Origin: Treponema sp.
GTDB lineage: Bacteria; Spirochaetota; Spirochaetia; Treponematales; Treponemataceae
Direction: 5' to 3'
Length of the DNA stretch: 64,000 nucleotides
Assembly (NCBI GenBank): GCA_016290995.1
Contig: JAEEVR010000010.1
Span: forward strand, 25,242-89,241
Translations under genes and position numbers: made by a program
In this document: in pieces, positions 28,647 through 38,334 of the stretch
How positions within the stretch are numbered: the first letter of the stretch is position 1
Layout of the letters: the number at the start of each line of letters is the position of its first letter
Notes under the pieces: model-generated
Told to the model about the DNA's origin: nothing
Databases searched by the model: none
What the model saw: only the letters and a program-made list of their open reading frames with translations

Positions 28647-29082
28647 ACCTATCTTTGGTTCTTTGAGAGTCAGGCGGAATTTACAATTCCGGCGGAACCG
28701 TAAAGTTAGCGGCAAAACGCTTTCAGGTTTCGCGGTTCTTGGGTGGAATGCCTTGTTGTCAACAAGGCAATAGAACTTCCATACGGGGATTTCTGCGGCG
28801 GCTTTTCTATCAGAAAAGCGCCCGCGGCTCAGAGCGCCAAACCGGTTGCCAGCGACGGCAATGAACAGGTGGTGTCGGCCATAAATGTTCCGAAATTATG
28901 GAGCGTTATGTTAGAAATTATTTCTTTTACCGTCATTAACGTTCACCAAACAGTCGCATAAAAAAGATGTGTATGCGAATCCGAGTTCTTTCTTCGAAAG
29001 CGCGAGGGTTCTGGTTTAAAGCGCAGCACATAAAATATTTTTAAGATGTCGGCAATAAAAGGTTGCCGGCAAGGAGAAAAAC
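28647..29082 (+). promoter_or_regulatory. Long structured 5' leader of tuf
   Basis: About 435 bases with no convincing gene; one 72-codon frame (28743-28961) has no ribosome site or recognisable product. Clear hairpins: CGGAATT (28675-28681)/AATTCCG (28685-28691); GAACCG (28695-28700)/CGGTTC (28733-28738) enclosing AGCG/CGCT; GCCTTGTTG (28750-28758)/CAACAAGGC (28760-28768); GCTTTTCT (28801-28808)/AGAAAAGC (28812-28819); GTCGGCAA (29048-29055)/TTGCCGGC (29063-29070), the last one base upstream of the AAGGAG ribosome site. It does not show RNase P, tmRNA, SRP or 6S hallmarks. Function unknown; a cis-regulatory RNA is most likely. Confidence 0.6.
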
Positions 29083-30267
29083 ATGGCAAAGGAGAAGTTC
29101 GAAAGAACCAAACCTCACATGAACGTTGGTACTATTGGTCACGTAGACCATGGTAAGACTACATTGTCGGCGGCTATCACAACGTACTGCGCTAAAAAGT
29201 ACGGTGACCACGCCCTCAAGTATGATGAAATCGACAACGCTCCGGAAGAGAAAGAGCGCGGTATTACAATCAATACCCGCCACCTTGAGTATCAGTCAGA
29301 CAAGCGCCACTACGCTCACATTGACTGCCCGGGCCACGCCGACTACATCAAGAACATGATCACTGGCGCCGCTCAGATGGATGGAGCCATCCTCGTAGTA
29401 GCTGGCACAGACGGCGTTATGCCCCAGACAAAAGAGCACCTTTTGCTCGCTCGCCAGGTAGGCGTTCCCAAGATCATCGTATTCTTGAACAAGGCCGACA
29501 TCGCTGACCCCGACATGCTCGAGCTCTGCGTTGCTGACGTTCAGGAAACTCTCGAAAAGTACGGATTCTCTGGAGACACTCCGATTATCACAGGATCTGC
29601 CTTCAAAGCTTTGAACGAAGCCGAGAACCCCGAAAACACAAAGTGCATCGAAGAATTGCTCACAGCCATGGACTCATGGTTCGACGATCCCGTTCGCGAC
29701 GAAGCCAAGCCCTTCTTGATGCCGATCGAAGACATCTTCACAATCTCTGGACGCGGTACTGTAGTAACAGGACGCGTTGAGCGCGGAATCGTTAACTTGA
29801 ACGACCCCGTAGAATTGGTTGGTATCCGCCCGACACAGGCCTCTACAGTTACTGGCATCGAAATGTTCCAGAAGACTTTGGACCAGGGTATTCCGGGTGA
29901 CAACGTTGGTATCCTTCTCCGCGGTATCGAAAAGAAAGACGTTGTTCGCGGTCAGGTTCTTGCAAAGCCGGGTTCAATTCACCCGCACACAAAGTTCGAA
30001 GCTCAGATCTACGTATTGACAGCCGAAGAAGGCGGACGCGCAAAGCCGTTCTTCTCTGGATATCGCCCTCAGTTCTATTTCCGCACAACAGACATCACAG
30101 GTACAGTAAACTTGGATGCCGGCGTAGAAATGGTTAACCCTGGCGACAACACAAAGATCACTGGCGAATTGATTCACCCCGTAGCCATGGACGAAGGCCT
30201 TCGCCTCGCCATCCGCGAAGGCGGACGCACAATCGCTTCTGGTCAGGTTACAAAGATCATCGAGTAG
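29083..30267 (+). CDS. tuf: Elongation factor Tu
   Basis: 394 residues, full length. GTPase motifs GHVDHGKT (19-26), DCPGHADY and NKADIAD; domain [19 protein letters not shown]; the end reads [17 protein letters not shown]. Delivers aminoacyl-tRNA to the ribosome. Preceded by AAGGAG and an unusually long folded leader. Directly upstream of rpsJ, with a hairpin between them, so tuf can be expressed far above the ribosomal operon while sharing its promoter. Confidence 0.99.
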   Translation: MAKEKFERTKPHMNVGTIGHVDHGKTTLSAAITTYCAKKYGDHALKYDEIDNAPEEKERGITINTRHLEYQSDKRHYAHIDCPGHADYIKNMITGAAQMDGAILVVAGTDGVMPQTKEHLLLARQVGVPKIIVFLNKADIADPDMLELCVADVQETLEKYGFSGDTPIITGSAFKALNEAENPENTKCIEELLTAMDSWFDDPVRDEAKPFLMPIEDIFTISGRGTVVTGRVERGIVNLNDPVELVGIRPTQASTVTGIEMFQKTLDQGIPGDNVGILLRGIEKKDVVRGQVLAKPGSIHPHTKFEAQIYVLTAEEGGRAKPFFSGYRPQFYFRTTDITGTVNLDAGVEMVNPGDNTKITGELIHPVAMDEGLRLAIREGGRTIASGQVTKIIE

Positions 30268-30280
30268 TTACTTGTAATTT

Positions 30281-30320
30281 AAGAACGGGGCCTTTTTGGC
30301 CCTGTTCTTAAATGTATTTT
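30281..30320 (+). terminator. Partial terminator between tuf and rpsJ
   Basis: Twelve-base-pair stem: aagaacggggcc (30281-30292) with ggccctgttctt (30298-30309), loop ttttt. The T tract is delayed and interrupted (aaatgtatttttt), which suggests partial read-through into the S10 operon rather than a full stop. Confidence 0.7.
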
Positions 30321-30331
30321 TTGGAGGAATC

Positions 30332-30640
30332 ATGGCTAATGGTAAGATTCGTGTCAGACTCAGAGCGTTCGACGTTGAGCTGATCGATCAAAGCGCTAAA
30401 GCCATCGTGCAAACAGTTCAGAAAGCGGGCGCCAAGGTTGCAGGACCTGTTCCGCTTCCTACAAGAATCAATAAGTTTACCGTGCTTCGTTCACCTCACG
30501 TAAACAAGAAGTCACGCGAGCAGTTTGAAATGCGCACGCACAAACGCCTTATTGACATTTTGAATCCTTCTTCAGATGTAATGGATTCTTTGATGAAACT
30601 TGAACTGCCAGCCGGTGTAGATGTAGAAATTAAACAATAA
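30332..30640 (+). CDS. rpsJ: 30S ribosomal protein S10
   Basis: 102 residues starting at ATG 30332 ([19 protein letters not shown]), placed by GGAGG at 30323-30327; an earlier in-frame ATG would add 12 residues across the hairpin. Contains [18 protein letters not shown] and RTHKRLIDI. Part of the 30S head and, as NusE, a partner of NusG. First ribosomal gene of the S10 operon. Confidence 0.98.
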   Translation: MANGKIRVRLRAFDVELIDQSAKAIVQTVQKAGAKVAGPVPLPTRINKFTVLRSPHVNKKSREQFEMRTHKRLIDILNPSSDVMDSLMKLELPAGVDVEIKQ

Positions 30641-30688
30641 GCGTTGAAGGCTAAAGCCGACTGCGCTTGTTGGAATTAAAAGGCACGG

Positions 30689-30704
30689 TCCCGTGGATCC
30701 GGGA
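30689..30704 (+). promoter_or_regulatory. Small hairpin before rplC
   Basis: TCCCG (30689-30693) pairs with CGGGA (30700-30704), lying in the 87-base rpsJ-rplC spacer just upstream of the TAGGAG ribosome site. Possible translational control element; weak evidence. Confidence 0.35.
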
Positions 30705-30727
30705 TGGCGACCTATAGGAGATTTCAG

Positions 30728-31348
30728 ATGAAAGGTCTGATTGCAAAAAAAGTGGGCATGACCCAGGTATTCGACGAAAGCGGAAATCTGACACCAGTAA
30801 CCGTGATCCGCGTTGAGCCTAACACAGTCGTTGCCACAAAGAAAAAGGAAAACTGCGGATACGACGCCGTTGTTCTTGGCCTTGACGATTTAAAGCCGTC
30901 AAAGGTCAGCAAGCCGTATGCCGGACAGTTTACAGAGAACGTTACTCCCAAAAGAACATTGAAAGAGTTCCGCGATTTTGAAGGCGAAGTTAAGATTGGC
31001 GACCAAATCGGCGTCGAGCTTTTTGAAAAGACTCGCTTTCTTGACGTTACAGCCACTTCCAAAGGAAAGGGCTTTCAGGGTGTAATGAAGAGATGGGGCT
31101 TCCATGGAGGCCGCGCCACTCACGGTTCTAAATTCCATCGTGAGCCGGGTGGAACAGGCGAGTGTACAACTCCTGGCCACAGCTTCAAAAACATCAAGTT
31201 GCCTGGACGCATGGGTACAGAGCGCGTTACGGTACAGAACCTTAAGATCGTTAAAATCGATCCCGAATTGAAGGTTATCATGGTTCGCGGGGCCGTCCCC
31301 GGGAATAAAAACTGCACGCTGATCGTCAAGTCCGCGGTTAAGAAATAA
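30728..31348 (+). CDS. rplC: 50S ribosomal protein L3
   Basis: 206 residues from ATG 30728 (MKGLIAKKVGMTQVF), chosen because TAGGAG lies 7 bases upstream and homologues start here. Contains KGFQGVMKRWGFHGGRATHG, HREPGG and LPGRMGTERVTVQNL. L3 reaches towards the peptidyl transferase centre and is an early assembly protein. Confidence 0.98.
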   Translation: MKGLIAKKVGMTQVFDESGNLTPVTVIRVEPNTVVATKKKENCGYDAVVLGLDDLKPSKVSKPYAGQFTENVTPKRTLKEFRDFEGEVKIGDQIGVELFEKTRFLDVTATSKGKGFQGVMKRWGFHGGRATHGSKFHREPGGTGECTTPGHSFKNIKLPGRMGTERVTVQNLKIVKIDPELKVIMVRGAVPGNKNCTLIVKSAVKK

Positions 31349-31365
31349 GGCGGAGGAAAAGATTT

Positions 31366-32004
31366 ATGGAAAAGAAAGTCTATTCAACCGATGGAAAAGA
31401 GCTGCGTACAATTACACTCGACGATAAAGTATTCGGCCTTCCAGTAAATGAAGATGTTATTTACTACGCCATCACAAACGAATTAGCAAACAAGCGTGTT
31501 GGAACGGCTTGCACAAAGACTCGCGCCGAAGTGCACGGATCTAACAAAAAGCCGTATAAACAGAAGGGAACAGGAAACGCTCGCCGCGGTGACAAAAAGT
31601 CTCCGATTACGGTTGGCGGAGGAACTATCTTTGGACCCAAGCCCAGAGACTTTAGCTACTCTCTTCCCAAAAAGGAAAAGCGCCTTGCAATGAAGTCTAT
31701 CTTGAGCATGCAGGCTCAGAGCGACAGACTTACTGTTGTTGAGGACTTCACTGTAGAAAGCGGAAAGACAAAAGACTTGGTTAAGATTCTTGACAAGTTT
31801 GCCAAGGACGAGCGCACGGTAATCATCCTTAAGGATGACGATGCTAAGATCAAGCAGGCTGGACGCAACCTTTACAATGTGCATTTCCTTTCATACAACC
31901 GTCTCAGAGCGCATGATTTGTACTACGGCCGCAAGGTAATCTTGCTTGAAAGCGCCGCCAAGAATCTTAGCGACTTTTACGCGGATAAAAAGGAGGCTGA
32001 ATAA
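31366..32004 (+). CDS. rplD: 50S ribosomal protein L4
   Basis: 212 residues, GGAGG upstream of the ATG. Loop KTRAEVHGSNKKPYKQKGTG with GNARRGDKKSPITVGGG lines the nascent-peptide exit tunnel. The end domain has LIILK-like VIILKDDDAK and NRLRAHDLYYGRKVI. In many bacteria L4 represses its own operon; no matching leader upstream of rpsJ was recognised here. Confidence 0.98.
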   Translation: MEKKVYSTDGKELRTITLDDKVFGLPVNEDVIYYAITNELANKRVGTACTKTRAEVHGSNKKPYKQKGTGNARRGDKKSPITVGGGTIFGPKPRDFSYSLPKKEKRLAMKSILSMQAQSDRLTVVEDFTVESGKTKDLVKILDKFAKDERTVIILKDDDAKIKQAGRNLYNVHFLSYNRLRAHDLYYGRKVILLESAAKNLSDFYADKKEAE

Positions 32005-32006
32005 TT

Positions 32007-32285
32007 ATGGAATTCACAGACATTCTTATTGAGCCGGTAATCACTGAAAAAGCCAACGCCCTTCGCGAAGAGAACAAGTATGTTTTCATCGTTCGCCCGG
32101 ACGCTAGCAAGATTCAGATTAAGGAAGCCGTAAGAAAGCTTTTCAATGTAAAAGTTCTTTCTTGCACGACAATCAACGTAGCCGGAAAAGTAAAGCGCCT
32201 TCGCGGAAGCAAGGGCATGACATCCAGCTACAAGAAGGCCATCGTGCGCGTTGCCGATGGTGAAACAATTAAGTTGTTCGAATAG
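32007..32285 (+). CDS. rplW: 50S ribosomal protein L23
   Basis: 92 residues; GGAGG lies inside the end of rplD. MEFTDILIEPVITEKANAL, YVFIVRPDASKIQIKEAV and LFNVKVLSCTTINVAGKVKR are typical of uL23. At the tunnel exit it docks trigger factor and SRP. Confidence 0.98.
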   Translation: MEFTDILIEPVITEKANALREENKYVFIVRPDASKIQIKEAVRKLFNVKVLSCTTINVAGKVKRLRGSKGMTSSYKKAIVRVADGETIKLFE

Positions 32286-32311
32286 AGCAATAGATAACTA
32301 AGGGGAATCAG

Positions 32312-33136
32312 ATGGCTCTTAAAGTATTTAAGCCAATTACACCTGGTACTCGCGGACGTGTTGACCTCCGCAGGGACGACCTGACAGCCGACAAACCCGA
32401 AAAGAAATTGACTTCAGGCAAATCTTCCCGCGGTGGACGCGGCGCTGGCGGACGCATTTCAGTGCGCCATCAGGGCGGCGGTCACAAGCAGAAGTACCGT
32501 ATAATTGATTTCAAGCGAAACAAGCACGGAATTCCGGGAACTGTTCATTCAATCGAATACGATCCCAACCGCAGCGCCAACATCGCTTTGATTTATTACG
32601 CCGACGGAGACAAGCGCTATATCATCGCGCCCAAAGGTCTTACCGTTGGAATGAAGGTTATGGCCGGCGAAAACGCCGCTCCTACAGTTGGAAACGCTTT
32701 GCCTTTGGCTGCTATTCCGGTAGGATTTACAGTTCACAACATTGAGTTGAACCTTGGCCGCGGCGGACAGCTTGCTCGTTCAGCCGGCGCCAGCGCTCTT
32801 ATCGCTGCCAAAGAAGGCGACTATGTAACAATCCGCCTTCCGTCAAGCGAATTGCGCCGCGTTCACGCCAAATGCTATGCGACAATTGGCGTTGTGGGCA
32901 ATGAAGACCATATGAACGTTCAGCTTGGAAAAGCCGGACATCGTCGCTGGATGGGCGTTCGTCCTACTGTTCGCGGTATGGCGATGAACCCTGTAGATCA
33001 CCCGCTTGGTGGTGGTGAAGGCGCAGGTAAGGGACGCAATCCGGTTACTCCGTGGGGTCAGCCTTGTAAGGGTTACAAAACTCGCAACAAGCGCAAGACG
33101 TCGAGCAATTTTATTATTTCACGTCGCAAGAAATAG
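32312..33136 (+). CDS. rplB: 50S ribosomal protein L2
   Basis: 274 residues. [11 protein letters not shown] start, [20 protein letters not shown], the peptidyl-transferase-proximal [14 protein letters not shown], and [20 protein letters not shown] containing the conserved His. Essential for peptidyl transferase assembly and subunit association. Ribosome site AGGGGA precedes the ATG. Confidence 0.99.
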   Translation: MALKVFKPITPGTRGRVDLRRDDLTADKPEKKLTSGKSSRGGRGAGGRISVRHQGGGHKQKYRIIDFKRNKHGIPGTVHSIEYDPNRSANIALIYYADGDKRYIIAPKGLTVGMKVMAGENAAPTVGNALPLAAIPVGFTVHNIELNLGRGGQLARSAGASALIAAKEGDYVTIRLPSSELRRVHAKCYATIGVVGNEDHMNVQLGKAGHRRWMGVRPTVRGMAMNPVDHPLGGGEGAGKGRNPVTPWGQPCKGYKTRNKRKTSSNFIISRRKK

Positions 33137-33150
33137 GCTAGGAGTTAACT

Positions 33151-33444
33151 GTGTCAAGATCTGTTAAAAAAGGGCCTTTTGTTGAAAAATCGCTCTACAA
33201 AAAGATTATCGAAATGAATAAGTCTGGAGCCGCTGACAAGAAGATGGTTAAAACATATTCTCGCTGCTCTACAATTATTCCTGAAATGGTTGGAAACACC
33301 ATTTCTGTTCACAACGGAAAGTCATGGATTCCGGTATACATCACGGAAAACCTCGTCGGCCACAAGCTTGGCGAGTTTGCTCCTACACGTGTATTCCGCG
33401 GACATGGCGGAACTGATAAGACAGCCGCTAAGGCGGACAAATAA
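33151..33444 (+). CDS. rpsS: 30S ribosomal protein S19
   Basis: 97 residues, GTG start 14 bases after rplB with AGGAG upstream. [35 protein letters not shown] and [18 protein letters not shown] identify uS19, which pairs with S13 at the 30S head. Confidence 0.98.
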   Translation: MSRSVKKGPFVEKSLYKKIIEMNKSGAADKKMVKTYSRCSTIIPEMVGNTISVHNGKSWIPVYITENLVGHKLGEFAPTRVFRGHGGTDKTAAKADK

Positions 33445-33455
33445 AGGTGGATATT

Positions 33456-33812
33456 ATGGCAGAAACTAAAGGCTATGTAGCCACTACAAAATTCCTTATT
33501 GCGTCTCCTACAAAGGTTCGCCCTGTAGCTCACGCAATTTCCAGAATGCCTTGTTCAAAAGCCGTGGCTGTTCTTGAAAACATGCCGCAGAAAGGCGCCA
33601 AGCTCATCGGCAAGACTCTCAAGTCTGCTATGGCCAACGCGCTTGTTGCTAACGACAAGTTGGATGAAGACATGCTCTATGTAAAAGAAATTCGCGTAGA
33701 CGAAGGTCCCAGACTCAAGAGAATTTGGTGCCGCGCTCGCGGAAGAGCCGATCAGTTGCTCAAGCGCATGTGTCATATTACCGTCACAGTTGCTGAAAAG
33801 GCGGGGGAATAA
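33456..33812 (+). CDS. rplV: 50S ribosomal protein L22
   Basis: 118 residues from ATG 33456 (MAETKGYVATTKFLIASPTK). An in-frame GTG at 33447 is part of the AAGGTGG ribosome site and is not the start. TKVRPVAHAISRMPCSKAVA, VDEGPRLKRIWCRARGRAD and the final HITVTVAEK form the core and the tunnel hairpin. Confidence 0.97.
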   Translation: MAETKGYVATTKFLIASPTKVRPVAHAISRMPCSKAVAVLENMPQKGAKLIGKTLKSAMANALVANDKLDEDMLYVKEIRVDEGPRLKRIWCRARGRADQLLKRMCHITVTVAEKAGE

Positions 33813-33815
33813 AAA

Positions 33816-34574
33816 GTGGGTCAGAAAGTTAATCCGATTGGTTTGCGCTTGGGCGTAAACAAAACATGGCAGTCCCGTTGGTATGCGGATCCTCGCGAAT
33901 ACGCAGACTTGGTTTTGGAAGATTTTAAGATCAGAAAGTTGGTTTCAGACCTTCCTGAATGCAAGGGCGCGGACATCGCCGAAATAGAGATTGTGCGCCA
34001 CCCGCAGCGTGTTACTATCGTAATTCACACTGCTCGCCCTGGTGTTATCATCGGCGTAAAGGGAGCTACAATTGAAAAAATCAGCGCTGACATTCAAAAG
34101 CAGCTTACAAAGAAAGTTCAGATCAAGATTAAGGAAATTAAACGCGGCGATTTGAACGCTTCTTTGATTGCCCAGAATATCGGACGCCAGCTTATGGGCC
34201 GCGGCTCGTTCCGCAAAGCTCTTAAGCAGTCAGCCTCCAACGCTATGCGCGCCGGAGCCCAGGGAATTAAGATTCGCTTGGCCGGACGTCTCGGCGGAGC
34301 TGAAATGAAAAGGACAGAGGAACACAAGGAAGGACGCGTTCCTCTTCACACTCTTCGCGCTGACATTGACTATGGCACGTTTGAAGCCCTTACAACATAC
34401 GGAAAGATCGGCATCAAGGTTTGGGTTTACAACGGAATGAACTATGGTCACGAGCAGAATGAAGATGCAGGTCAGATGGTAAGAAAGCCAAGACGCGACC
34501 GTCCTCAGCGTTCTTCTGATAAGTCTGAGTCTGAAAAGCAGACAAAAGATACTGTCGCAAAGGCAAGGAGTTAA
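33816..34574 (+). CDS. rpsC: 30S ribosomal protein S3
   Basis: 252 residues, GTG start 3 bases after rpl[23 protein letters not shown] domain with [14 protein letters not shown], and [20 protein letters not shown]. The C-terminal ~35 residues are a charged Arg/Lys/Ser tail ([19 protein letters not shown]). At the mRNA entry tunnel it helps unwind mRNA. Confidence 0.99.
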   Translation: MGQKVNPIGLRLGVNKTWQSRWYADPREYADLVLEDFKIRKLVSDLPECKGADIAEIEIVRHPQRVTIVIHTARPGVIIGVKGATIEKISADIQKQLTKKVQIKIKEIKRGDLNASLIAQNIGRQLMGRGSFRKALKQSASNAMRAGAQGIKIRLAGRLGGAEMKRTEEHKEGRVPLHTLRADIDYGTFEALTTYGKIGIKVWVYNGMNYGHEQNEDAGQMVRKPRRDRPQRSSDKSESEKQTKDTVAKARS

Positions 34575-34577
34575 ACG

Positions 34578-34997
34578 ATGCCTCTCGCACCAAAAAGAGT
34601 AATGCACCGCAAGGTGCAGCGCGGAAAGCAGCACGGTTTTGCTACCCGCGACAATCATATTGACTTTGGCGAAATCGCTTTGGTTGCTATGGAGCCGGCT
34701 TGGCTTAACGCTCGCGTTATCGAAGCCTGCCGTGTTGCCATCAGCCGCAAGCTTGACCGCAAAGGCAATATTTGGATTCGTGTATTCCCGGATAAGCCGA
34801 TTTCTAAGAAGCCGGCCGAAGTCCGCATGGGTAAGGGTAAGGGCGCCCCTGAATTCTGGGCCGCTAACCTTAAGCCCGGAATGATTTTGTTTGAAATCGG
34901 CGGAGTTGACATTAAGTTGGCTGAACAGGCTTTGCGCTTGGCCAGCGCCAAATTGCCGGTTTTGACAAAGATTGCTTTTAGGCCCACACACGCGTAA
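34578..34997 (+). CDS. rplP: 50S ribosomal protein L16
   Basis: 139 residues, AAGGAG overlapping the end of rpsC. MPLAPKRVMHRKVQRG, GKGKGAPEFWAANLKPGMIL and ALRLASAKLPVLTKIAFR identify uL16, which organises the A-site tRNA elbow. Confidence 0.98.
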   Translation: MPLAPKRVMHRKVQRGKQHGFATRDNHIDFGEIALVAMEPAWLNARVIEACRVAISRKLDRKGNIWIRVFPDKPISKKPAEVRMGKGKGAPEFWAANLKPGMILFEIGGVDIKLAEQALRLASAKLPVLTKIAFRPTHA

Positions 34998-35009
34998 CGG
35001 AGGAATAAG

Positions 35010-35243
35010 ATGGCTGATTCAAAGAAAAAGAATACTGACAAAGAACTGTCTTATGCCGAATTGGTTGCCCGCCGTGACGAGCTTAAGCAGAAATACATGG
35101 AATTGAGATTCAAGATGATTGTTTCTCATGTAGACAATCCGATGGAAAAACGCAACATGCGCCGCGAAATCGCCCGCTTGAATACGTTCATCACTCAGAA
35201 AGCCGCGGCTCAAAAGGCTGAAGGCGCTGAAGGCAAAAAGTAG
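35010..35243 (+). CDS. rpmC: 50S ribosomal protein L29
   Basis: 77 residues, GGAGG upstream. Two-helix protein: ELSYAELVARRDELKQKYME, NPMEKRNMRREIARLNTFIT, with an Ala/Lys-rich end. Near the tunnel exit next to L23. Confidence 0.96.
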   Translation: MADSKKKNTDKELSYAELVARRDELKQKYMELRFKMIVSHVDNPMEKRNMRREIARLNTFITQKAAAQKAEGAEGKK

Positions 35244-35253
35244 GAGTTGACCC

Positions 35254-35526
35254 ATGGCAGAAGAAAAGAAAGCTGTAAAAAGCGCCAAGCGCTCTTATGT
35301 AGGACTTGTTACAAGCGACAAGATGGATAAGACCATCGTCGTTTCAATTTCTACAAAGCGTATGGATCCTCTTTACAAAAAATATGTTTTGAGAACCAAG
35401 AAGTGCAAGGCTCATGATGAAAAGAATGAGGCTCACATTGGTGATAAGGTTAAAATTGTTGAGAGCCGCCCCTTGAGCAAAGACAAGCGCTGGCGCTTGG
35501 AAACAATCGTTGAACGAGCAAAGTAA
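35254..35526 (+). CDS. rpsQ: 30S ribosomal protein S17
   Basis: 90 residues, TAGGAG upstream. [40 protein letters not shown] and [20 protein letters not shown] are uS17. An early-binding 30S body protein. Confidence 0.98.
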   Translation: MAEEKKAVKSAKRSYVGLVTSDKMDKTIVVSISTKRMDPLYKKYVLRTKKCKAHDEKNEAHIGDKVKIVESRPLSKDKRWRLETIVERAK

Positions 35527-35538
35527 GGAGTTAAGATT

Positions 35539-35907
35539 ATGATTCAGATGCAGTCATGCATGACAGTAGCCGACAACTCCGGCGCCAAGATTGCCCAGTG
35601 CATTAAGGTGCTCGGCGGTACTCACCGCCGCTATGCTGGTATCGGCGATATCGTAGTAGTGGCTATCAAAGAAGCCATTCCTACATCAACAATTAAAAAG
35701 GGTTCTATTAAGAAGGCGGTTATTGTCCGCCAGGCTAAGGAATACCGCCGCCCCGACGGAACATACATCCGTTTTGACGACAACGCCTGCGTAATCGTAG
35801 ACGATTCCAAGAACCCCGTTGGAAAGCGTATTTTTGGACCTGTAGCCCGCGAACTTCGTGACAAAGATTACATGAAGATCATTTCGTTGGCTCCGGAAGT
35901 TCTGTAA
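35539..35907 (+). CDS. rplN: 50S ribosomal protein L14
   Basis: 122 residues, the invariant length. [60 protein letters not shown]. Forms bridge contacts to 16S rRNA and is the target of the silencing factor RsfS. Confidence 0.99.
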   Translation: MIQMQSCMTVADNSGAKIAQCIKVLGGTHRRYAGIGDIVVVAIKEAIPTSTIKKGSIKKAVIVRQAKEYRRPDGTYIRFDDNACVIVDDSKNPVGKRIFGPVARELRDKDYMKIISLAPEVL

Positions 35908-35918
35908 GGAGTGTAGGT

Positions 35919-36236
35919 ATGGTTAAGAAGTTCAAGATTCACAAAGACGATACAGTACAAGTCCTTGCAGGAAAGGACAAGGGCAAGCAAGGAAAGGTTG
36001 TCCGCGTTCTTACAAAAAAGGATTCAGTAATCGTTTCTGGCGTTAATATGGTAAAGAAGGCTATGAAGAGACGCAGCCAGCAGGATGCCGGCGGCATCGC
36101 TGAGGTTGAAGCGCCTATTCATATTTCAAATGTAGGAATTGTTTGCCCCAAATGCAAGCGTCCTGTAAAAATTGGTTATAAGCTTGACGGAGACAAGAAA
36201 ACTCGTGTCTGCCGCAAATGTGGAGAAGCGCTATAA
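35919..36236 (+). CDS. rplX: 50S ribosomal protein L24
   Basis: 105 residues. KOW motif [40 protein letters not shown], plus a Cys pair arrangement [14 protein letters not shown] and CRKCGEAL that could hold zinc, as in several bacterial L24. Its stop overlaps the rplE ATG by one base. Confidence 0.98.
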   Translation: MVKKFKIHKDDTVQVLAGKDKGKQGKVVRVLTKKDSVIVSGVNMVKKAMKRRSQQDAGGIAEVEAPIHISNVGIVCPKCKRPVKIGYKLDGDKKTRVCRKCGEAL

Positions 36237-36787
36237 TGGCAAATTACGTACCCCGGCTTAAGAAAGTCTATAAAGACACTATCGCTCCCGAACTCTTCAA
36301 GGAGTTGGGATATACATCACCTATGCAGATTCCTGCGATCAAAAAGATCGTAGTAAGCATGGGCGTTGGCGAAGCTCTCGGAAATAAGAAACTTCTTGAT
36401 GCCGCAGTTGCTGACTTGACACAAATCACAGGTCAGAAAGCGGTCAAGACAAAGGCAAAAAAATCGATTGCCAACTTCAAACTTCGTGAGGGCGCAGAAA
36501 TCGGCGCTATGGTAACATTGCGCGGAACAATTATGTATGAATTTTTGGACCGCTTGATCAATGTTGCCCTTCCGCGCGTTAAGGACTTCCGCGGCATCAA
36601 GGCGACTGGCTTTGACGGTCACGGAAATTTCTCTCTTGGAATTACGGAGCAGATTATTTTCCCCGAAATCGACTTTGACAAGATCACTAAGATTGCGGGT
36701 ATGAATATCACTATCGTAACAAGCGCAAGAACTGACAGCGAGGCCCGCGCTTTGCTCAACAAGTTCAATATGCCCTTTAGAAAGTAA
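36236..36787 (+). CDS. rplE: 50S ribosomal protein L5
   Basis: 183 residues from ATG 36236 ([20 protein letters not shown]), translationally coupled to rplX by the TAATG overlap; the in-frame ATG at 36218 lies inside rpl[59 protein letters not shown]. Binds 5S rRNA in the central protuberance. Confidence 0.98.
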   Translation: MANYVPRLKKVYKDTIAPELFKELGYTSPMQIPAIKKIVVSMGVGEALGNKKLLDAAVADLTQITGQKAVKTKAKKSIANFKLREGAEIGAMVTLRGTIMYEFLDRLINVALPRVKDFRGIKATGFDGHGNFSLGITEQIIFPEIDFDKITKIAGMNITIVTSARTDSEARALLNKFNMPFRK

Positions 36788-36798
36788 ACGAGGAAGTC

Positions 36799-36984
36799 AT
36801 GGCTAAAAAATCGATGATTATCAAAGCAAAGCGCGCCCCTAAGTACTCGACTCGTCAGTACAACAGGTGCCAGCTCTGCGGACGCCCCAGAGGATATCTC
36901 CGCAAGTTCAAGATGTGCCGTCTTTGCTTCCGCAAGTATGCTAGTGAAGGTTTGTTACCTGGCGTAACAAAGTCAAGTTGGTAG
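36799..36984 (+). CDS. rpsN: 30S ribosomal protein S14 (zinc type)
   Basis: 61 residues, the short C+ form: [20 protein letters not shown] is a complete four-Cys zinc site. [20 protein letters not shown] start. Located in the 30S head. GAGGAA upstream. Confidence 0.98.
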   Translation: MAKKSMIIKAKRAPKYSTRQYNRCQLCGRPRGYLRKFKMCRLCFRKYASEGLLPGVTKSSW

Positions 36985-37000
36985 TGGTAGGAGAAGTAAT

Positions 37001-37399
37001 ATGAGCGCATCAGATCCAGTAGCAGATATGCTTACAAAAATCCGCAATGCGGTGATGGCCCGCCACGAGAAAGTGGATATCCCGGCATCAAAGTTGAAGT
37101 TGGAAATTGTTAAGATCCTTAAGACTGAAGGATATATCAAGAACTTCAAGAAAATCCAGGAAGACGGAAAGAACACAATCCGCATCTTCCTCAAGTACGA
37201 TGACAAGAATGAACCGGTTATTCATGGAATTGAAAAGATTTCAACTCCTGGCCGCCGCGTTTATTCAGGTTATAAAGATCTGCCCCGCATCCGCAACGGA
37301 TACGGTTCAGTAATCGTTTCGACATCTGCTGGCGTTACAACAGGCAAAAAAGCGTCAGAAAAGATGGTCGGCGGCGAATTAGTCTGCAAAGTTTGGTAA
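37001..37399 (+). CDS. rpsH: 30S ribosomal protein S8
   Basis: 132 residues, AGGAG upstream. [36 protein letters not shown] and [18 protein letters not shown]. Binds 16S helix 21; in E. coli it represses the spc operon, and such control is possible here although no mimic site was identified. Confidence 0.98.
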   Translation: MSASDPVADMLTKIRNAVMARHEKVDIPASKLKLEIVKILKTEGYIKNFKKIQEDGKNTIRIFLKYDDKNEPVIHGIEKISTPGRRVYSGYKDLPRIRNGYGSVIVSTSAGVTTGKKASEKMVGGELVCKVW

Positions 37400-37412
37400 T
37401 TGGAGGAAGAAA

Positions 37413-37952
37413 ATGTCTAAGATTGGAAAGCTTCCTGTTGCCGTTCCCGCTGGCGTAACGGTTGCAATTAAGGACAACGAGATTTCTGTAAAGGGAGCCA
37501 AGGGCGAACTTAAGCAGAAGTTCAGCAAGAATGTTGAAGTTGCCTTTGAAAACAACGAGATTACTGTAAAGACGCTTAACTCAAGCCGCCAGGCCAACGC
37601 CGACCACGGTTTGTACCGCGCCCTTATCAATGACATGGTAAAGGGTGTGACAGACGGATTTACAAAGTCTTTGATTATTAACGGAGTAGGTTTCCGCGCT
37701 GAAGTAAAAGGCAAGGAACTCGTAATGAACTTGGGCTACTCAAACGATTTTATCGCTGTTATCCCTGAAGGTCTTGCGGTTGCCGCTGACCCGTCTGGAA
37801 AGATTGACGTTTCAGGAATCAACAAGCAGCAGATCGGTGAGTTCTGCGCCCAACTCCGCAAGTTGCGCCTTCCCGAGCCTTACAAAGGAAAGGGAATTCG
37901 CTATTCAACTGAAGTTATTAGACGCAAAGTCGGTAAGACTGGCGTTAAATAA
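37413..37952 (+). CDS. rplF: 50S ribosomal protein L6
   Basis: 179 residues, TGGAGG upstream. [40 protein letters not shown] and [20 protein letters not shown]. Sits beside the sarcin-ricin loop and L7/L12 stalk base. Confidence 0.98.
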   Translation: MSKIGKLPVAVPAGVTVAIKDNEISVKGAKGELKQKFSKNVEVAFENNEITVKTLNSSRQANADHGLYRALINDMVKGVTDGFTKSLIINGVGFRAEVKGKELVMNLGYSNDFIAVIPEGLAVAADPSGKIDVSGINKQQIGEFCAQLRKLRLPEPYKGKGIRYSTEVIRRKVGKTGVK

Positions 37953-37963
37953 GGACGGGCGAT

Positions 37964-38326
37964 ATGATTAGAAAACTTAATGACAAAGATAGAAAGCGCC
38001 TTCACAGAAAGGTTCACATCCGCAAGACTGTTTACGGAACGGCTGAGCGCCCCCGCATGACAGTAACTCGCAGCAACAAGAACCTTTATGTTCAGGTAAT
38101 CAATGACGACGAGGGAAAGACTCTTGCCGCCATTTCTACGATGGAAAAAGATTTTGCGAGCGTTAAACCGACAGTTGAAGGCGCCGCAAAACTTGGCGAA
38201 GCTTTTGGCCAGCGCCTTAAGGAAAAGAACATTACCACAGTGGTTTTTGACCGCAACGGTTATCTTTATCACGGCGTTGTAAAGGCTCTTGCTGACGGTA
38301 CTCGCAAAGCGGGCATCATATTCTAG
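37964..38326 (+). CDS. rplR: 50S ribosomal protein L18
   Basis: 120 residues. [60 protein letters not shown]. 5S rRNA-binding partner of L5. Confidence 0.98.
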   Translation: MIRKLNDKDRKRLHRKVHIRKTVYGTAERPRMTVTRSNKNLYVQVINDDEGKTLAAISTMEKDFASVKPTVEGAAKLGEAFGQRLKEKNITTVVFDRNGYLYHGVVKALADGTRKAGIIF

Positions 38327-38334
38327 GAGATACT

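Noticed and set aside
28743..28961. 72-codon open frame in the tuf leader
   Set aside because: No ribosome binding site, no recognisable protein, and it crosses two perfect hairpins; more likely structured RNA.
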